51,244 bases of DNA from Desulfotignum sp. (GTDB lineage Bacteria; Desulfobacterota; Desulfobacteria; Desulfobacterales; Desulfobacteraceae): contig JAIPDL010000021.1 in the NCBI GenBank assembly GCA_021737695.1, forward strand, positions 1 through 51,244, read 5' to 3'. Below, one piece after another: positions 1-9,207 of this stretch. Positions within the stretch are counted from its first letter, which is position 1, and every line of letters begins with the position of its first letter. The notes below the pieces were generated by a model, which was not told the DNA's origin, ran no database searches, and was given only the letters and a program-made list of their open reading frames with translations. Both the position numbers and the translations under genes were made by a program.

Positions 1-2
1 TT

Positions 3-827
3 TTATCTTAAAATCATCACATACCGGCTGACAACCCCAAGGATCTTTTTTTTCTGCATGGCTGACACAACCCCTGCATTAAATCGTTCTGAAGACAAGG
101 GCGCCTGGATGACATGGGTCAGGGCCCAGCCGGTTTTTTTGAAAATGTCATAATAATCCACAACCAAAATACCCTGGCCCGGTTCTTCTTTATCGGCAGG
201 ACAATGTTGAAAATCCCGCCAGTCCGAGTTAATAAAAGCAAGACGGGTATTTTTCTTGGAAATTTTCTTTAGAAAAATAAAAAAGTTTTCCAGAAATTTC
301 AAATACGTTTGCCGTGAAAGCCCTGAAATACTTTCTTTAGCATATTCATCGGCTTTTTTGTCAAAATAGGGCGGATCGCAGATAATCAGGTCGGGCTTGT
401 CCTTGGATTTCATAACCGGCAAATCTTCCCAAATGCCGTCCGGATTCCAATGATAAGGTTCAATTTCCGGTCTTGTGTCGGGCCTGTCATCCATATCCAG
501 GCTCCAGCACCTTCTGCCCAGAGCAAGGCAGGTATCGGCACACACACCACCCCCGGCCATTGGATCAAAAATCAGATCACCCTGCTTGGAAAAAAAATAC
601 AGGATGTGTGCGACCAGCTGGGCTGGAATACGTCCGGGCCAGTCATCACCGAATCGTTTGTCACAATCATTGAAATTCCATAAATCCCATGTCCTGATCC
701 CCCAGTTAAGCGCCTTAAACCGGGTTTGGTCATCCTTTCCCTTCAAGGCCTGGGAACCATACCATGGGTTCAGGCCAGCTGTGCTTTTGGGCCACTTGCG
801 AGACAGTAAACCCTTTTGATAAATCAC
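3..827 (-). CDS. DNA methyltransferase, DPPY type (probably the C-terminal half of a frameshifted ParB-methyltransferase)
   Basis: The protein has an AdoMet-binding motif I (FDPMAGGG) followed about 60 residues later by the catalytic DPPY motif of amino-methyltransferases acting on adenine N6 or cytosine N4. A stop codon lies at 3-5, so the 3' end is complete. Its first 32 or so residues overlap the end of the ParB-domain gene in another frame, and only from about residue 33 (KDDQTRFKALNWG) does it read like a normal protein. The upstream frame ends in GLEGKG just where this frame would continue GLEG-KDDQ. Removing one G near position 733 would join them into one ParB-HTH-methyltransferase chain. 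Either the gene is broken, or a frameshift or internal start makes two proteins. No restriction endonuclease is visible beside it. The methyltransferase assignment is firm; the target sequence is unknown. Confidence 0.8.
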   Translation of the reverse strand: MIYQKGLLSRKWPKSTAGLNPWYGSQALKGKDDQTRFKALNWGIRTWDLWNFNDCDKRFGDDWPGRIPAQLVAHILYFFSKQGDLIFDPMAGGGVCADTCLALGRRCWSLDMDDRPDTRPEIEPYHWNPDGIWEDLPVMKSKDKPDLIICDPPYFDKKADEYAKESISGLSRQTYLKFLENFFIFLKKISKKNTRLAFINSDWRDFQHCPADKEEPGQGILVVDYYDIFKKTGWALTHVIQAPLSSERFNAGVVSAMQKKKILGVVSRYVMILR

Positions 828-1467
828 TATTTGGCCATTTTGCCAATCCTGGCATTTTGGCCAAATGGTGGGCTAACGTCCTTCGATGAATGTCCAGCCT
901 CTTTGCAATCCTGTCCTGTGGAATGCCCAGCTGGTGTAACCGGAAAATTTTAAGATCAAGTTCCAGAAGCGTGGTGGCCCTTAAATCAGCAATATATAAA
1001 TCAACTGCCTGTCTTGATCTGCCGATTGCCCTGCCGATTTCAGCGGAGGTTAATCCGGGGTTTGACTGAAAAGCGCGCCTGGCAGTATTTTTGGTTTCAA
1101 CTTCCGTCAGCTGCTTTGGACCGATGGCCAGTTTTGCCGCATAGAGCAGGGGGTCCATGTCATTTAATATTTTAACAATGGCAGAAATCCGGGTTCGGCC
1201 AGCCTTCTTAAACGCAGTCCATCGATGCGCCCCATCCAATATCCGGTACCTGCTCTTTTCCCTGGCATTACTGCTGGATTCAGACAGTTCCGGATTTTCA
1301 AAAGCCTGAACAAGAACAGGGTCAAATTCAAAACCATCCCTCAGGTTTTCAACAAAAATGCCTATCCGTTTATGATCCATATTTTCTCTTGGATAGATGG
1401 ATTCATCAAGTACGATATCTGACACTGGGATTTGGATCACTTGATCTTTCATAGGGCCAATCGACAT
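730..1467 (-). CDS. ParB/Srx-fold domain protein with helix-turn-helix segments
   Basis: The N-terminal part (about residues 8-105) matches the ParB N-terminal domain: a VSDIVLDE-type first strand and the RILDGAHRWTAFKKAG box, equivalent to the ParB GERR-like box. Two helix-turn-helix-like segments follow (LTSAEIGRAIGRSRQAVDLY and GIPQDRIAKRLDIHRRTLAHH). ParB-domain proteins bind DNA and may hydrolyse CTP. No parA lies next to it, so a chromosome-segregation role is unlikely. Fusion or pairing with a DNA methyltransferase suggests an accessory DNA-modification or phage-derived protein. The last 98 bases overlap the methyltransferase frame, and the C-terminus (GLEGKG) looks like a premature end caused by a 1-nt frameshift. 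The start is uncertain: an ATG at 1452 is an alternative, and neither start has a strong ribosome binding site. Confidence 0.7.
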   Translation of the reverse strand: MSIGPMKDQVIQIPVSDIVLDESIYPRENMDHKRIGIFVENLRDGFEFDPVLVQAFENPELSESSSNAREKSRYRILDGAHRWTAFKKAGRTRISAIVKILNDMDPLLYAAKLAIGPKQLTEVETKNTARRAFQSNPGLTSAEIGRAIGRSRQAVDLYIADLRATTLLELDLKIFRLHQLGIPQDRIAKRLDIHRRTLAHHLAKMPGLAKWPNSDLSKGFTVSQVAQKHSWPEPMVWFPGLEGKG

Positions 1468-1500
1468 TCTTTTTTTTCAAGTTGCGCACGAATCATTAAG

Positions 1501-1536
1501 AGAGGCTGATGTGATCAATGGGTGGCACAAGCCTCT
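1501..1536. repeat. Inverted repeat downstream of hepT
   Basis: AGAGGCT (1501-1507) pairs with AGCCTCT (1530-1536). It lies just beyond the hepT stop and could end that transcript, but it lacks a clear U-tract on the minus strand. Confidence 0.3.
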
Positions 1537-1549
1537 TTCTTCTTTTGTA

Positions 1550-1957
1550 TCATTTGGCGTTCAAGGTAATTTGATCGATGAATTTTCTGATATCACCGAT
1601 TTTTGCAAGGATATGATTGCAGATGATTCTCGCGTCAACTGCCTCATAGTCATGGGATAAAAAATTTCTGAAACCAGCTATTTTTGAAAAATCATATGCA
1701 AACTCGGGGTCCAAAATGCCGCTTTCACCTAAGATATCAAAGGATTCAGCATAGGACTGGGGTGGCCTCAGGTTCTTTTTTTTTATGGTCATTTCAGCGA
1801 GCACAATACAGGAATCAACAACCAGATACAGATAATGCAGCATAGCTCCTCGATATATCAGATCTTTGTCGAATTTGGCAATACAGTCCGGCTGCATTTT
1901 TTCCAGAATGCGGATATACTCATTGATGCGGCCGATTTTCTGGTAGATTCTTTCCAT
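1550..1957 (-). CDS. hepT: HepT-like ribonuclease toxin (DUF86)
   Basis: This 135-residue all-helical protein carries the HEPN ribonuclease motif RX4HXY as R97-NFLS-H102-D-Y104 near the C-terminus. In characterised HepT/MntA systems the toxin is an RNase silenced when the partner nucleotidyltransferase adds AMP to the tyrosine of this motif. The partner gene lies directly upstream, and its TAA stop overlaps this ATG by one base (TAATG), which is strong translational coupling. The length is typical for the family. The motif is intact, so the toxin is expected to be active. Confidence 0.87.
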   Translation of the reverse strand: MERIYQKIGRINEYIRILEKMQPDCIAKFDKDLIYRGAMLHYLYLVVDSCIVLAEMTIKKKNLRPPQSYAESFDILGESGILDPEFAYDFSKIAGFRNFLSHDYEAVDARIICNHILAKIGDIRKFIDQITLNAK

Positions 1958-2337
1958 TAAACCCCCATGATTCTTTTTCTCTGGTATTTGAAATCAATGG
2001 CTGTGTGAAGCACCTGTTGTTCAAAATTCAGCCTTGCATCCTGATTTGATTCGTAAATCACTTGTCCATGGCGGGTGATTCGGTCGAGCAGTATGATGTT
2101 TGTGCAACGATTCAAAACAACGATATCTATGTCATTCATTTTCAACGACCGGCTGATCTCAAGATAGAGCGCGGTTTTGATATCAAAAAATTCCATTTGA
2201 AGCTGTGGATCAAGGAAGATGGCAATATCGATGTCGCTGTCAGCAGTCGCATCCCCCCGGGCATGGGAGCCGAACAGATAGGCGAACAAAATTTGTCCGC
2301 CTTGATCTTCAAAAATCTTTTTCAGGGTTGGGATCAT
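1957..2337 (-). CDS. mntA: MntA-like nucleotidyltransferase antitoxin
   Basis: A minimal nucleotidyltransferase with the GSX10DXD signature: G23-S24 in LFGSHARGD, then D35-I-D37 in ADSDIDIA, with a later acidic strand DIDIVVL. Members paired with HepT act as antitoxins by AMPylating the toxin. At 126 residues it is close to the usual minimal size. It is the first gene of a two-gene minus-strand operon and sits divergent from ileS, sharing the 171-bp spacer 2338-2508. An annotation as generic nucleotidyltransferase is possible, but the adjacency to hepT makes the antitoxin role likely. Confidence 0.87.
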   Translation of the reverse strand: MIPTLKKIFEDQGGQILFAYLFGSHARGDATADSDIDIAIFLDPQLQMEFFDIKTALYLEISRSLKMNDIDIVVLNRCTNIILLDRITRHGQVIYESNQDARLNFEQQVLHTAIDFKYQRKRIMGV

Positions 2338-2508
2338 ATGGGTTCTATATTTTGAGTTTTAAGTATCAGGATTGCCATGAAGTGATTTTATCCGGCCGGG
2401 TCTTTGGGGTCAAGGGTTGTTTTGATATGTTTCTTGACTTTTCAGGCGTTTAGCACTAAATATGACAGTTTGAAATATAGATGACAGACGACCAGATTCG
2501 GAGGACGA

Positions 2509-5307
2509 ATGGATTATAAAAAAACGCTCAACCTGCCTTCAACAAAGTTTGCCATGAAGGCCAACCTGCCCCAGAGAGAACCGGAACAGCTCAAACAGTG
2601 GGATGACAAAAAGATCTATGACAAACTGCGGGAACAGGCCAAAGACCGGCCTTTGTTCATACTTCATGACGGCCCTCCGTATGCCAATGGCCATCTTCAC
2701 ATGGGCCATGCCATCAACAAGATTTTAAAGGACATTATTGTGAGATCCCGGCAGATGGCCGGGTTCAATGCGCCGTATGTGCCCGGATGGGACTGCCACG
2801 GGCTGCCCATTGAGCACAATGTGGACAAACAGCTGGGATCCAAGAAAAAGCAGATGACCCCGGTTCAGGTCCGGCAGGCGTGCCGGAAGTATGCTGCCAA
2901 ATTTGTGGATATCCAAAGAGACGAATTCAAGCGCTTCGGCGTGGCCGGGCAGTGGGAAACCCCTTATCTGACCATGAATTCCGCGTATGAAGCCAGGATC
3001 GCCAAAGAATGCGGTGAGTTTGCCCTGGCAGGGGATATGTTTCTGGGCAAAAAGCCCATTTACTGGTGCTGTTCTTGCCAGACGGCCCTGGCGGAAGCCG
3101 AGATCGAATACCATGACCATACCTCGCCGTCCATTCATGTGAAGTTTGCCTTAAAAGATGATCTGTCGGACCTGATCCCGGATATCGGAGATACCCCCGT
3201 GTCCATGGTGATCTGGACCACCACGCCCTGGACCATTCCCGCCAACCTGGGGGTGTGCATCCATCCGCAGTATGAATATGCGGCAGTCAAAACCCGGGAT
3301 CACGGGGTGCTGATCATGGCCAAAGCACTGGTGGAAAAGGTGATGCAGACGTTCGGCATGGATGATTATCAGGTGGTGGCGGAACTCAATCCCCTGGATC
3401 TGGAAAAAAAGATTTGCCTGCACCCCATTTACGACACCGATTCTCTGATCATTTTAGGGGACCATGTCACCCTGGATGCCGGCACCGGGTGTGTGCACAC
3501 AGCACCGGGCCACGGGGCTGATGATCATGTGGTGGGCAAAAAATACGGGCTGGACTGCTATTCCCCCGTGGAAGACAATGGTGTTTTTTCAGCCGAAGTC
3601 CCTTTGTTTGGCGGAGAATTTATCTTCAAGGCCAACACGCACATTAACGAAGTGCTGGAAGAAAAAGGGGCGTTGCTGAAAAACAGGCAATTGTCGCATT
3701 CCTATCCCCATTGCTGGCGGTGCAAAAAACCGGTGATCTACCGGGCCACGCCCCAGTGGTTCATCTCCATGGACAAGCTGGGGCTGCGGGAAAAAACCCT
3801 GGAGCAGATCAACCATGTGCAGTGGATTCCGTCCTGGGGAAAAGAGCGCATCTATGCCATGATCGAGAACCGGCCGGACTGGTGCCTGTCCCGGCAGCGG
3901 TCCTGGGGGGTGCCCATCCCCGTGTTTCATTGCAGCGAGTGCAAGGAGGTCTATGTGACCCGGGAATCCGTGGACAAGATCCATGCCCTATTTTCTGAGC
4001 ATTCGTCTGACATCTGGTTTGAAAAAGAGGCGGCCGAGCTCATGCCCGACCATGCCGTGTGCGCCAAATGCGGCAGCAAAAAATTCACCAAAGACCATAA
4101 TATTCTGGATGTATGGTTTGACTCCGGGGTCAGCCATGCGGCCGTGCTCACGGAATTTCCCGGTCTGCAGCGGCCGGCGGACATGTATCTGGAAGGATCG
4201 GACCAGCACAGAGGATGGTTTCATTCCTCATTGCTGACATCAGTGGGCCGCACGGGCAAAGCCCCGTACAAAACCGTGCTCACCCATGGGTTTGTGGTGG
4301 ATGAAAAAGGCCATAAAATGTCCAAATCCGTGGGCAATGTGGTGGCGCCCGAATCGGTGATCAAACAGTACGGGGCCGATGTGCTCCGGCTGTGGGCCGC
4401 GTCCGCCGATTACCGGGGCGATGTGAGCATTTCCAACAATATCATCAAGCAGCTGTCTGATGCCTACCGCCGGATCCGCAACACCTGCCGGTTCATGCTG
4501 GGCAATTTTTCAGATTTTGATGTCACGAAAGATGCCAGACCCGTTGCGGATATGGGAGAACTGGACCGGTTTATCCTGCACCGGCTGTACCAGGTGACAA
4601 AAAAAGCCGTGAATGCGTATGACACCTATGAATTTCACACCATTTACCATGCCCTGCACAATTTCTGTGTAGTGGATCTGTCTGCATTCTATCTGGATAT
4701 CATCAAGGACCGGCTGTATACCTCGCCGCCGGCAAGCCCGGAGAGACGGGATGCCCAGACGGTCATGGCCACTGTCCTGGATACCCTGGTCAGGATCATG
4801 GCCCCGGTGCTGCCGTTTACAGCTGAAGAGATATATGCCCACATGCCTCCGGGCACTGAGAAAAAAGAAAGCGTGCATATGGAAACCATGGCTGTGGCGG
4901 ATCCGCAATGGCAGAACAAAGATCTGGCCGGCAAATGGACCTGGATTCTGTCCTTGCGCTCGGAAGTGACCAAAGCCCTGGAAGCGGCCCGGAAAGACAA
5001 GCTCATCGGTCATCCCCTGGATGCGGCCGTGGAGATCAAACTGCCGGAAACCGAACTCAAAGGGTTTGTTCAGGATCTTGATATGCCGCTGGCCGATATC
5101 TTTATCGTGTCTTCGGCCGGTTTGAAAGACACACTGGATTCAGATGTATTTCAGAGCAAGGAGATTGCCGGACTGGAAATTGCCGTGAAAAAAGCAGCCG
5201 GAGACAAATGCGAACGCTGCTGGCGGTTCAGCCAAACCATCGGGCAGGATGATCACTATCCTGAGGCCTGTGACCGGTGTGCCTCCGCCTTGAATCAGAT
5301 TCTGTAA
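2509..5307 (+). CDS. ileS: Isoleucyl-tRNA synthetase
   Basis: A class I aminoacyl-tRNA synthetase that charges tRNA-Ile with isoleucine in the cytoplasm. The HIGH-type motif is [12 protein letters not shown] (residues 56-67) and the KMSKS motif is at 603-607. The middle holds the CP1 editing domain, including the [10 protein letters not shown] segment. The C-terminus has a zinc-binding finger with CERC and CDRC pairs (about 901-924), as in the bacterial-type enzyme. The 932-residue length is typical. The start is set by GGAGG six bases before the ATG. It heads a plus-strand run with lspA, 12 bp downstream; ileS-lspA adjacency is common in bacteria. Confidence 0.98.
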   Translation: MDYKKTLNLPSTKFAMKANLPQREPEQLKQWDDKKIYDKLREQAKDRPLFILHDGPPYANGHLHMGHAINKILKDIIVRSRQMAGFNAPYVPGWDCHGLPIEHNVDKQLGSKKKQMTPVQVRQACRKYAAKFVDIQRDEFKRFGVAGQWETPYLTMNSAYEARIAKECGEFALAGDMFLGKKPIYWCCSCQTALAEAEIEYHDHTSPSIHVKFALKDDLSDLIPDIGDTPVSMVIWTTTPWTIPANLGVCIHPQYEYAAVKTRDHGVLIMAKALVEKVMQTFGMDDYQVVAELNPLDLEKKICLHPIYDTDSLIILGDHVTLDAGTGCVHTAPGHGADDHVVGKKYGLDCYSPVEDNGVFSAEVPLFGGEFIFKANTHINEVLEEKGALLKNRQLSHSYPHCWRCKKPVIYRATPQWFISMDKLGLREKTLEQINHVQWIPSWGKERIYAMIENRPDWCLSRQRSWGVPIPVFHCSECKEVYVTRESVDKIHALFSEHSSDIWFEKEAAELMPDHAVCAKCGSKKFTKDHNILDVWFDSGVSHAAVLTEFPGLQRPADMYLEGSDQHRGWFHSSLLTSVGRTGKAPYKTVLTHGFVVDEKGHKMSKSVGNVVAPESVIKQYGADVLRLWAASADYRGDVSISNNIIKQLSDAYRRIRNTCRFMLGNFSDFDVTKDARPVADMGELDRFILHRLYQVTKKAVNAYDTYEFHTIYHALHNFCVVDLSAFYLDIIKDRLYTSPPASPERRDAQTVMATVLDTLVRIMAPVLPFTAEEIYAHMPPGTEKKESVHMETMAVADPQWQNKDLAGKWTWILSLRSEVTKALEAARKDKLIGHPLDAAVEIKLPETELKGFVQDLDMPLADIFIVSSAGLKDTLDSDVFQSKEIAGLEIAVKKAAGDKCERCWRFSQTIGQDDHYPEACDRCASALNQIL

Positions 5308-5319
5308 CAAAAGGGCGCT

Positions 5320-5808
5320 GTGGGAAAAAGAGAACTCATCCGTCTGACCCTGGTGAGCGGGGTCGTGGTCCTGGTGGATCAGATCACCAAAAAACTGATC
5401 ATGGTCCACCTGGCCTTGTATGAAGCCATTGGCGTGATTGACAATTTTTTCAATATCACCCATGTGCTGAACCCGGGCGGGGCGTTCGGTTTTTTTGCCA
5501 CCCAGTCTCAACTGGTGCGCAACCTGGTTTTTCTGGTATTATCGTCCTGCGTGGCTTTGTTTGTCTGCTGGTTTTACAGCCAGGTGGCAAAAACCCATGT
5601 GTTTCTGTCCTGGGGCCTGGCCCTGGTTTTCGGCGGGGCCATCGGCAATCTCATCGACCGGTTCCGGTATGGCTATGTGGTGGATTTTCTGGATTTTTAT
5701 GTGGGCACTGCCCACTGGCCCGCGTTCAATGTGGCGGATTCCGCCATCAGTATCGGCATGGTGATTCTGATTTATCATGTGATATTTAAAAAAATGCCGG
5801 AGATGTAA
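5320..5808 (+). CDS. lspA: Lipoprotein signal peptidase (SPase II)
   Basis: This inner-membrane aspartyl protease removes the signal peptide from diacylated prolipoproteins. Visible motifs are VDQITK near the N-terminus, NPGGAFGFF, GNLIDRFRYGYVVDFL with one catalytic Asp, and FNVADSAI with the other. Four hydrophobic segments fit the known topology, and 162 residues is the usual length. The start codon is GTG at 5320. It lies directly before lgt, which performs the preceding step of lipoprotein maturation, so two enzymes of one pathway are adjacent. Lipoproteins encoded at 13.0-14.2 kb would be substrates. Confidence 0.96.
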   Translation: MGKRELIRLTLVSGVVVLVDQITKKLIMVHLALYEAIGVIDNFFNITHVLNPGGAFGFFATQSQLVRNLVFLVLSSCVALFVCWFYSQVAKTHVFLSWGLALVFGGAIGNLIDRFRYGYVVDFLDFYVGTAHWPAFNVADSAISIGMVILIYHVIFKKMPEM

Positions 5809-5809
5809 C

Positions 5810-6580
5810 ATGCATCCGATTCTTGTCCATTTTGGCAGCGTGACGCTTTACACATACGGGTTTTTCCTGGCCATGGGGTTTCTGACGGCAGTCTGGTTTT
5901 CCAAACGCAATGCCCGGTTTTACGACCTCAAGCCGGATGATATTTCCGATCTGTTTTTTGTGATCCTGGTGTCCGGCATTGTGGGAGCCCGGCTGTTGTA
6001 TGTGATCATCAATTTTGCCGATTTCAAGGCCAGCCCGCTGGATGTATTCAAACTCTGGAATGGGGGCCTGGTGTTTTTCGGCGGGTTCATCGGTGCGGTG
6101 GCGGCTTCCATTGTGACCCTGCGGATCAAGAAGCTGCCGTTTTTCAAGACCGCGGACACCATTGCGCCGGGAGTGGCGCTGGGGCACGGCATCGGCCGGC
6201 TGGGGTGTTTTTTTGCCGGGTGCTGCTACGGGAGGCAGTGTGATCTTCCCATTGCCGTGCAGTTTTCCAATCCGGACAGCCTGGCGCCTTTGCATGTGCC
6301 GCTGCATCCCACCCAGATTTACATGGTGGCGGCCAATTTGATTCTGTTTTTCATCCTGATATTTCTCCAGCGCCGCAAGCGCTTTCACGGGATGATCTTT
6401 TTAAGTTACATTATTTTATATTCCGTGTTCCGGTTTATCATTGAATTTTTCCGGGGGGATTTCAGGGGCGATTTTTTCTTAGAATTTTTATCCATATCCC
6501 AGGGAATCGGGATTCTGGCCATTGTCATTGCCGTGGCGGCAATGGTGAAACTGGCCCTGTCCGCCCATGCCGACCATTAA
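5810..6580 (+). CDS. lgt: Prolipoprotein diacylglyceryl transferase
   Basis: Lgt transfers diacylglycerol from phosphatidylglycerol to the lipobox cysteine of prolipoproteins in the inner membrane. The family signature around HGIGRLGCFFAGCCYGR (about 126-142) is clear, followed by the conserved LHPTQIY segment. About seven transmembrane stretches are visible in 256 residues. The ATG follows the lspA stop by one base. It overlaps holA by 14 bases, so lspA-lgt-holA-pyk are probably cotranscribed. Confidence 0.96.
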   Translation: MHPILVHFGSVTLYTYGFFLAMGFLTAVWFSKRNARFYDLKPDDISDLFFVILVSGIVGARLLYVIINFADFKASPLDVFKLWNGGLVFFGGFIGAVAASIVTLRIKKLPFFKTADTIAPGVALGHGIGRLGCFFAGCCYGRQCDLPIAVQFSNPDSLAPLHVPLHPTQIYMVAANLILFFILIFLQRRKRFHGMIFLSYIILYSVFRFIIEFFRGDFRGDFFLEFLSISQGIGILAIVIAVAAMVKLALSAHADH

Positions 6581-7772
6581 ACATTCCGGCCTGGACCAAT
6601 GGCTGGCTGATGCCGGCAATTCGTTGCCCGGATTTGTTTTGTGTGCCGGGGAAGCCTATCTGGTGCAAAAAGCCGTGAACCGGATCAAAATCTATTTGAA
6701 CCAGGGCAACACCTGCGGGGTTCATCTGGAACCGCTGGATGGCCGCACCACGATCATGGGAGATGTGATCGAGCAGATCTCCACGTTTTCATTTTTTGGG
6801 GAAAAAAAAATGGTGCTGGTCCGGCAGGCCCCGATGTTTGCGGTCAAGGCAGGGGCAGGGGAGGTGTCTTATTCGGAAAACGACCTGAAGCGGTTGTCTG
6901 ACGTGGTTGAAACCGGTATCCCGAAAGCGCATTTTCTGATGATGACCACGGACTCTCTGGACCGTCGCAGGAAAATCGTCAAAACGCTGGAAAAAACCGG
7001 GCTGATCATTGACTGTACCGTGCCCCAGGGCGCCAGAAAAGCGGATATGGATGATCAGCGGGAGGTGCTTAAAAATATGGCCGGACAAATTTTAAAGCAA
7101 AACGGCAAAACCATGGCGCCGGCGGTATTTTCCGAGCTTGCGGACCGCACCGGATTCAATCCGGCCCTGTTTGCGCAGAATCTTGAAAAATTAACCGCGT
7201 ATACGGGGAAGCGCCCGGCCATCACCCGCACGGATGTGGAAGCCGTTATCCTTCGGGACAAAAAAGACCCGATTTTCAGCCTCACCAATGCGCTTATGGA
7301 AAAAAACACGGGTGATGCGTTGATGTATCTGTCGTCATTGCTCAAAGACGGGTTTCATGAGTTGCAGATTCTCAAAGCCTTTGAAAACCTGGTGCGCCGC
7401 ATGCTCCTGGTCAAGGCGTTTATGCTGGATTTTTCCAAGGATCATCCGGATATCCGGATGGACGGGATGAATTTCAATGCATTCAAACAGCAGATCATGC
7501 CGGCTATTGTGGCCCATGATCAGGCGGCCCGGGATCAGACAAAGACTGCGGTCAAAGACCTGGTGATCGCCCCCAATCCCAACAGTCCATATCCTGTGTT
7601 CCAGACCGTTGAAAAATCCGCCCGGTTTTCCTTAAATGAGCTCAGATTTGCGCTTATTTCTCTGGGAGATCTTGATTATGCCCTGAAATCGTCATCCATC
7701 AGTGCCCAGGCCGGTATTGAACAGTTTGTGATGACATTCTGTAAAAAAGGAGGCCCGCATCATGGCGCGTAA
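6567..7772 (+). CDS. holA: DNA polymerase III delta subunit
   Basis: The N-terminal pattern (hydrophobic FVLCAGEAYLVQKAVNRI, then STFSFFGEKKMVLVR and MTTDSLDRRRKIVKTL) is characteristic of HolA, the clamp-loader subunit that opens the beta sliding clamp. The C-terminal helical part ending in LEDL-like SLGDLDYALKSSS also fits. At 401 residues it is somewhat longer than the common 330-350. The gene starts inside the end of lgt and ends 11 bases inside pyk, so it is tightly packed. Confidence 0.9.
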   Translation: MPTIKHSGLDQWLADAGNSLPGFVLCAGEAYLVQKAVNRIKIYLNQGNTCGVHLEPLDGRTTIMGDVIEQISTFSFFGEKKMVLVRQAPMFAVKAGAGEVSYSENDLKRLSDVVETGIPKAHFLMMTTDSLDRRRKIVKTLEKTGLIIDCTVPQGARKADMDDQREVLKNMAGQILKQNGKTMAPAVFSELADRTGFNPALFAQNLEKLTAYTGKRPAITRTDVEAVILRDKKDPIFSLTNALMEKNTGDALMYLSSLLKDGFHELQILKAFENLVRRMLLVKAFMLDFSKDHPDIRMDGMNFNAFKQQIMPAIVAHDQAARDQTKTAVKDLVIAPNPNSPYPVFQTVEKSARFSLNELRFALISLGDLDYALKSSSISAQAGIEQFVMTFCKKGGPHHGA

Positions 7773-9183
7773 GACCAAAATCATTGCAACCATTTCCAGC
7801 CTGAACTGTTCCAGGCAATTTATTGAAAGACTGTATCGGGCCGGCATGAACGTGGTCCGGCTGAACACGGCCCACATGACCCATGCAGACGCTCTGATGG
7901 TGGTGGAAAACACCCGGGCCGTGTCTGAGAAAATCGGCATTCTGGTGGATACCAAAGGGCCTGAGATCCGCACCTGCGATGCAAAAGCGCCTTTGGCCGT
8001 CCGCACAGGGGATTTTGTGAAAATCAAAGGCGATCCGGCAGGGGTTTCTTTTGATGACATTATTTATGTGTCCCACAAAGGCTTTGTCAATGATGTGCCC
8101 ATGGGCAGTTCCGTTTTGATTGATGATGGCACCGTGGCCATGGCCGTGGTGAGCCAGAAGCCGGATTATCTGGTGTGTCAGGTGGAAAACGACGGGGTGA
8201 TCCATCCCAGAAAAAGTGTGAATATCCCGTCCGTGCATGTGAAGCTGCCCGCTTTAAGTCAAAAAGACATCGGGTTTATCGAGCTGGCCGCCGACCATCG
8301 CCTGGATTTCATTGCCCATTCTTTTGTGCGCAACAAGGAAGATGTGCTGGCTGTGCAGGAAATTCTGGATAGAAAAAAGTCCCGGATCAAGATTATTGCC
8401 AAGATCGAGAACAGCCAGGGGGTGGAAAATATCAATGAAATCCTGGACCATGCCTATGGGGTGATGATTGCCAGAGGGGATCTGGCTGTGGAGATCCCTA
8501 CGGAAAAAATTCCTTTGATTCAGAAAAGGATCATCACCACCTGCATTGAACGGCGCTGTCCCGTGATCGTGGCCACCCAGATGCTGCATTCCATGATTGA
8601 TTCCCCACGGCCCACCCGGGCGGAAGTGTCGGATGTGGCCAATGCCTGTCTGGACCGGACCGATGCCTTGATGCTGTCCGGGGAGACGGCCAGCGGCAAA
8701 TACCCGGAAGTGGCCGTGAGAACCATGGCCAAAATCGCCATGGAAGTGGAAACCAATTCAAGCAGCTTTATCAACACCCCGTATACATCGGAAAAAATCG
8801 TGACCGCGTATCTGGCCAAGGCTGCGGTCAAAGCGGCCCTGCGGCTGAACACCCAAGCCATTGTGGCGGATTCCCTGACCGGGAACACCATTCTGGCTTT
8901 GGCAGCCTACCGGGGGGACAATCCCATTTATGCCCAGGTGTATGACAAACGGGTGATGCGGCAGCTGTCTCTGTCTTTCGGGGTGTCGGCGGATTACATT
9001 CCCATGAGCGCCGGATCCATGGAAACGTTGAAACTGTCCATCTGCCGCATGCTGGAAGAAAAAAAACTGGCGGACGATTCATTGATCATTGTGCTGGCCG
9101 GCAGTTTCGGGCCGGTTCATGGGGCATCGTTCATTGAAATCGCCACGGCCGGCGCGTTAAAGGAAAAATGCGTAATTGCCTGA
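7762..9183 (+). CDS. pyk: Pyruvate kinase
   Basis: Pyruvate kinase converts phosphoenolpyruvate and ADP to pyruvate and ATP. The active-site signature IIAKIENSQGVEN has catalytic K214. Other markers are VRLNTAHM, DTKGPEIRT, MIARGDLAVE, ATQMLHSMI and LSGETASGKYP. At 473 residues it is full length and intact. AGGAGG lies nine bases before the ATG. The last 25 codons, stop and ten following bases recur in diverged form at 11400-11488. This marks the gene's 3' end as the junction of the accessory island. The normal downstream neighbour in the ancestral chromosome has therefore been displaced. Confidence 0.97.
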   Translation: MARKTKIIATISSLNCSRQFIERLYRAGMNVVRLNTAHMTHADALMVVENTRAVSEKIGILVDTKGPEIRTCDAKAPLAVRTGDFVKIKGDPAGVSFDDIIYVSHKGFVNDVPMGSSVLIDDGTVAMAVVSQKPDYLVCQVENDGVIHPRKSVNIPSVHVKLPALSQKDIGFIELAADHRLDFIAHSFVRNKEDVLAVQEILDRKKSRIKIIAKIENSQGVENINEILDHAYGVMIARGDLAVEIPTEKIPLIQKRIITTCIERRCPVIVATQMLHSMIDSPRPTRAEVSDVANACLDRTDALMLSGETASGKYPEVAVRTMAKIAMEVETNSSSFINTPYTSEKIVTAYLAKAAVKAALRLNTQAIVADSLTGNTILALAAYRGDNPIYAQVYDKRVMRQLSLSFGVSADYIPMSAGSMETLKLSICRMLEEKKLADDSLIIVLAGSFGPVHGASFIEIATAGALKEKCVIA

Positions 9184-9193
9184 TCGGCCGGTG
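9175..9193 (+). repeat. pyk-end direct repeat, copy 1 (candidate attachment-type core)
   Basis: ATTGCCTGATCGGCCGGTG spans the pyk stop codon and recurs without mismatch at 11470-11488. It is the longest identical stretch within an otherwise 82% identical 89-bp repeat. It is a candidate recombination core, but no integrase gene is present in the window. Confidence 0.5.
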
Positions 9194-9207
9194 GCCGGTA
9201 GTATCCT

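Noticed and set aside
3464..3998. Several long ORFs overlapping ileS in other frames
   Set aside because: They are shadows of the strongly biased ileS codon usage and show no domain or ribosome binding site.
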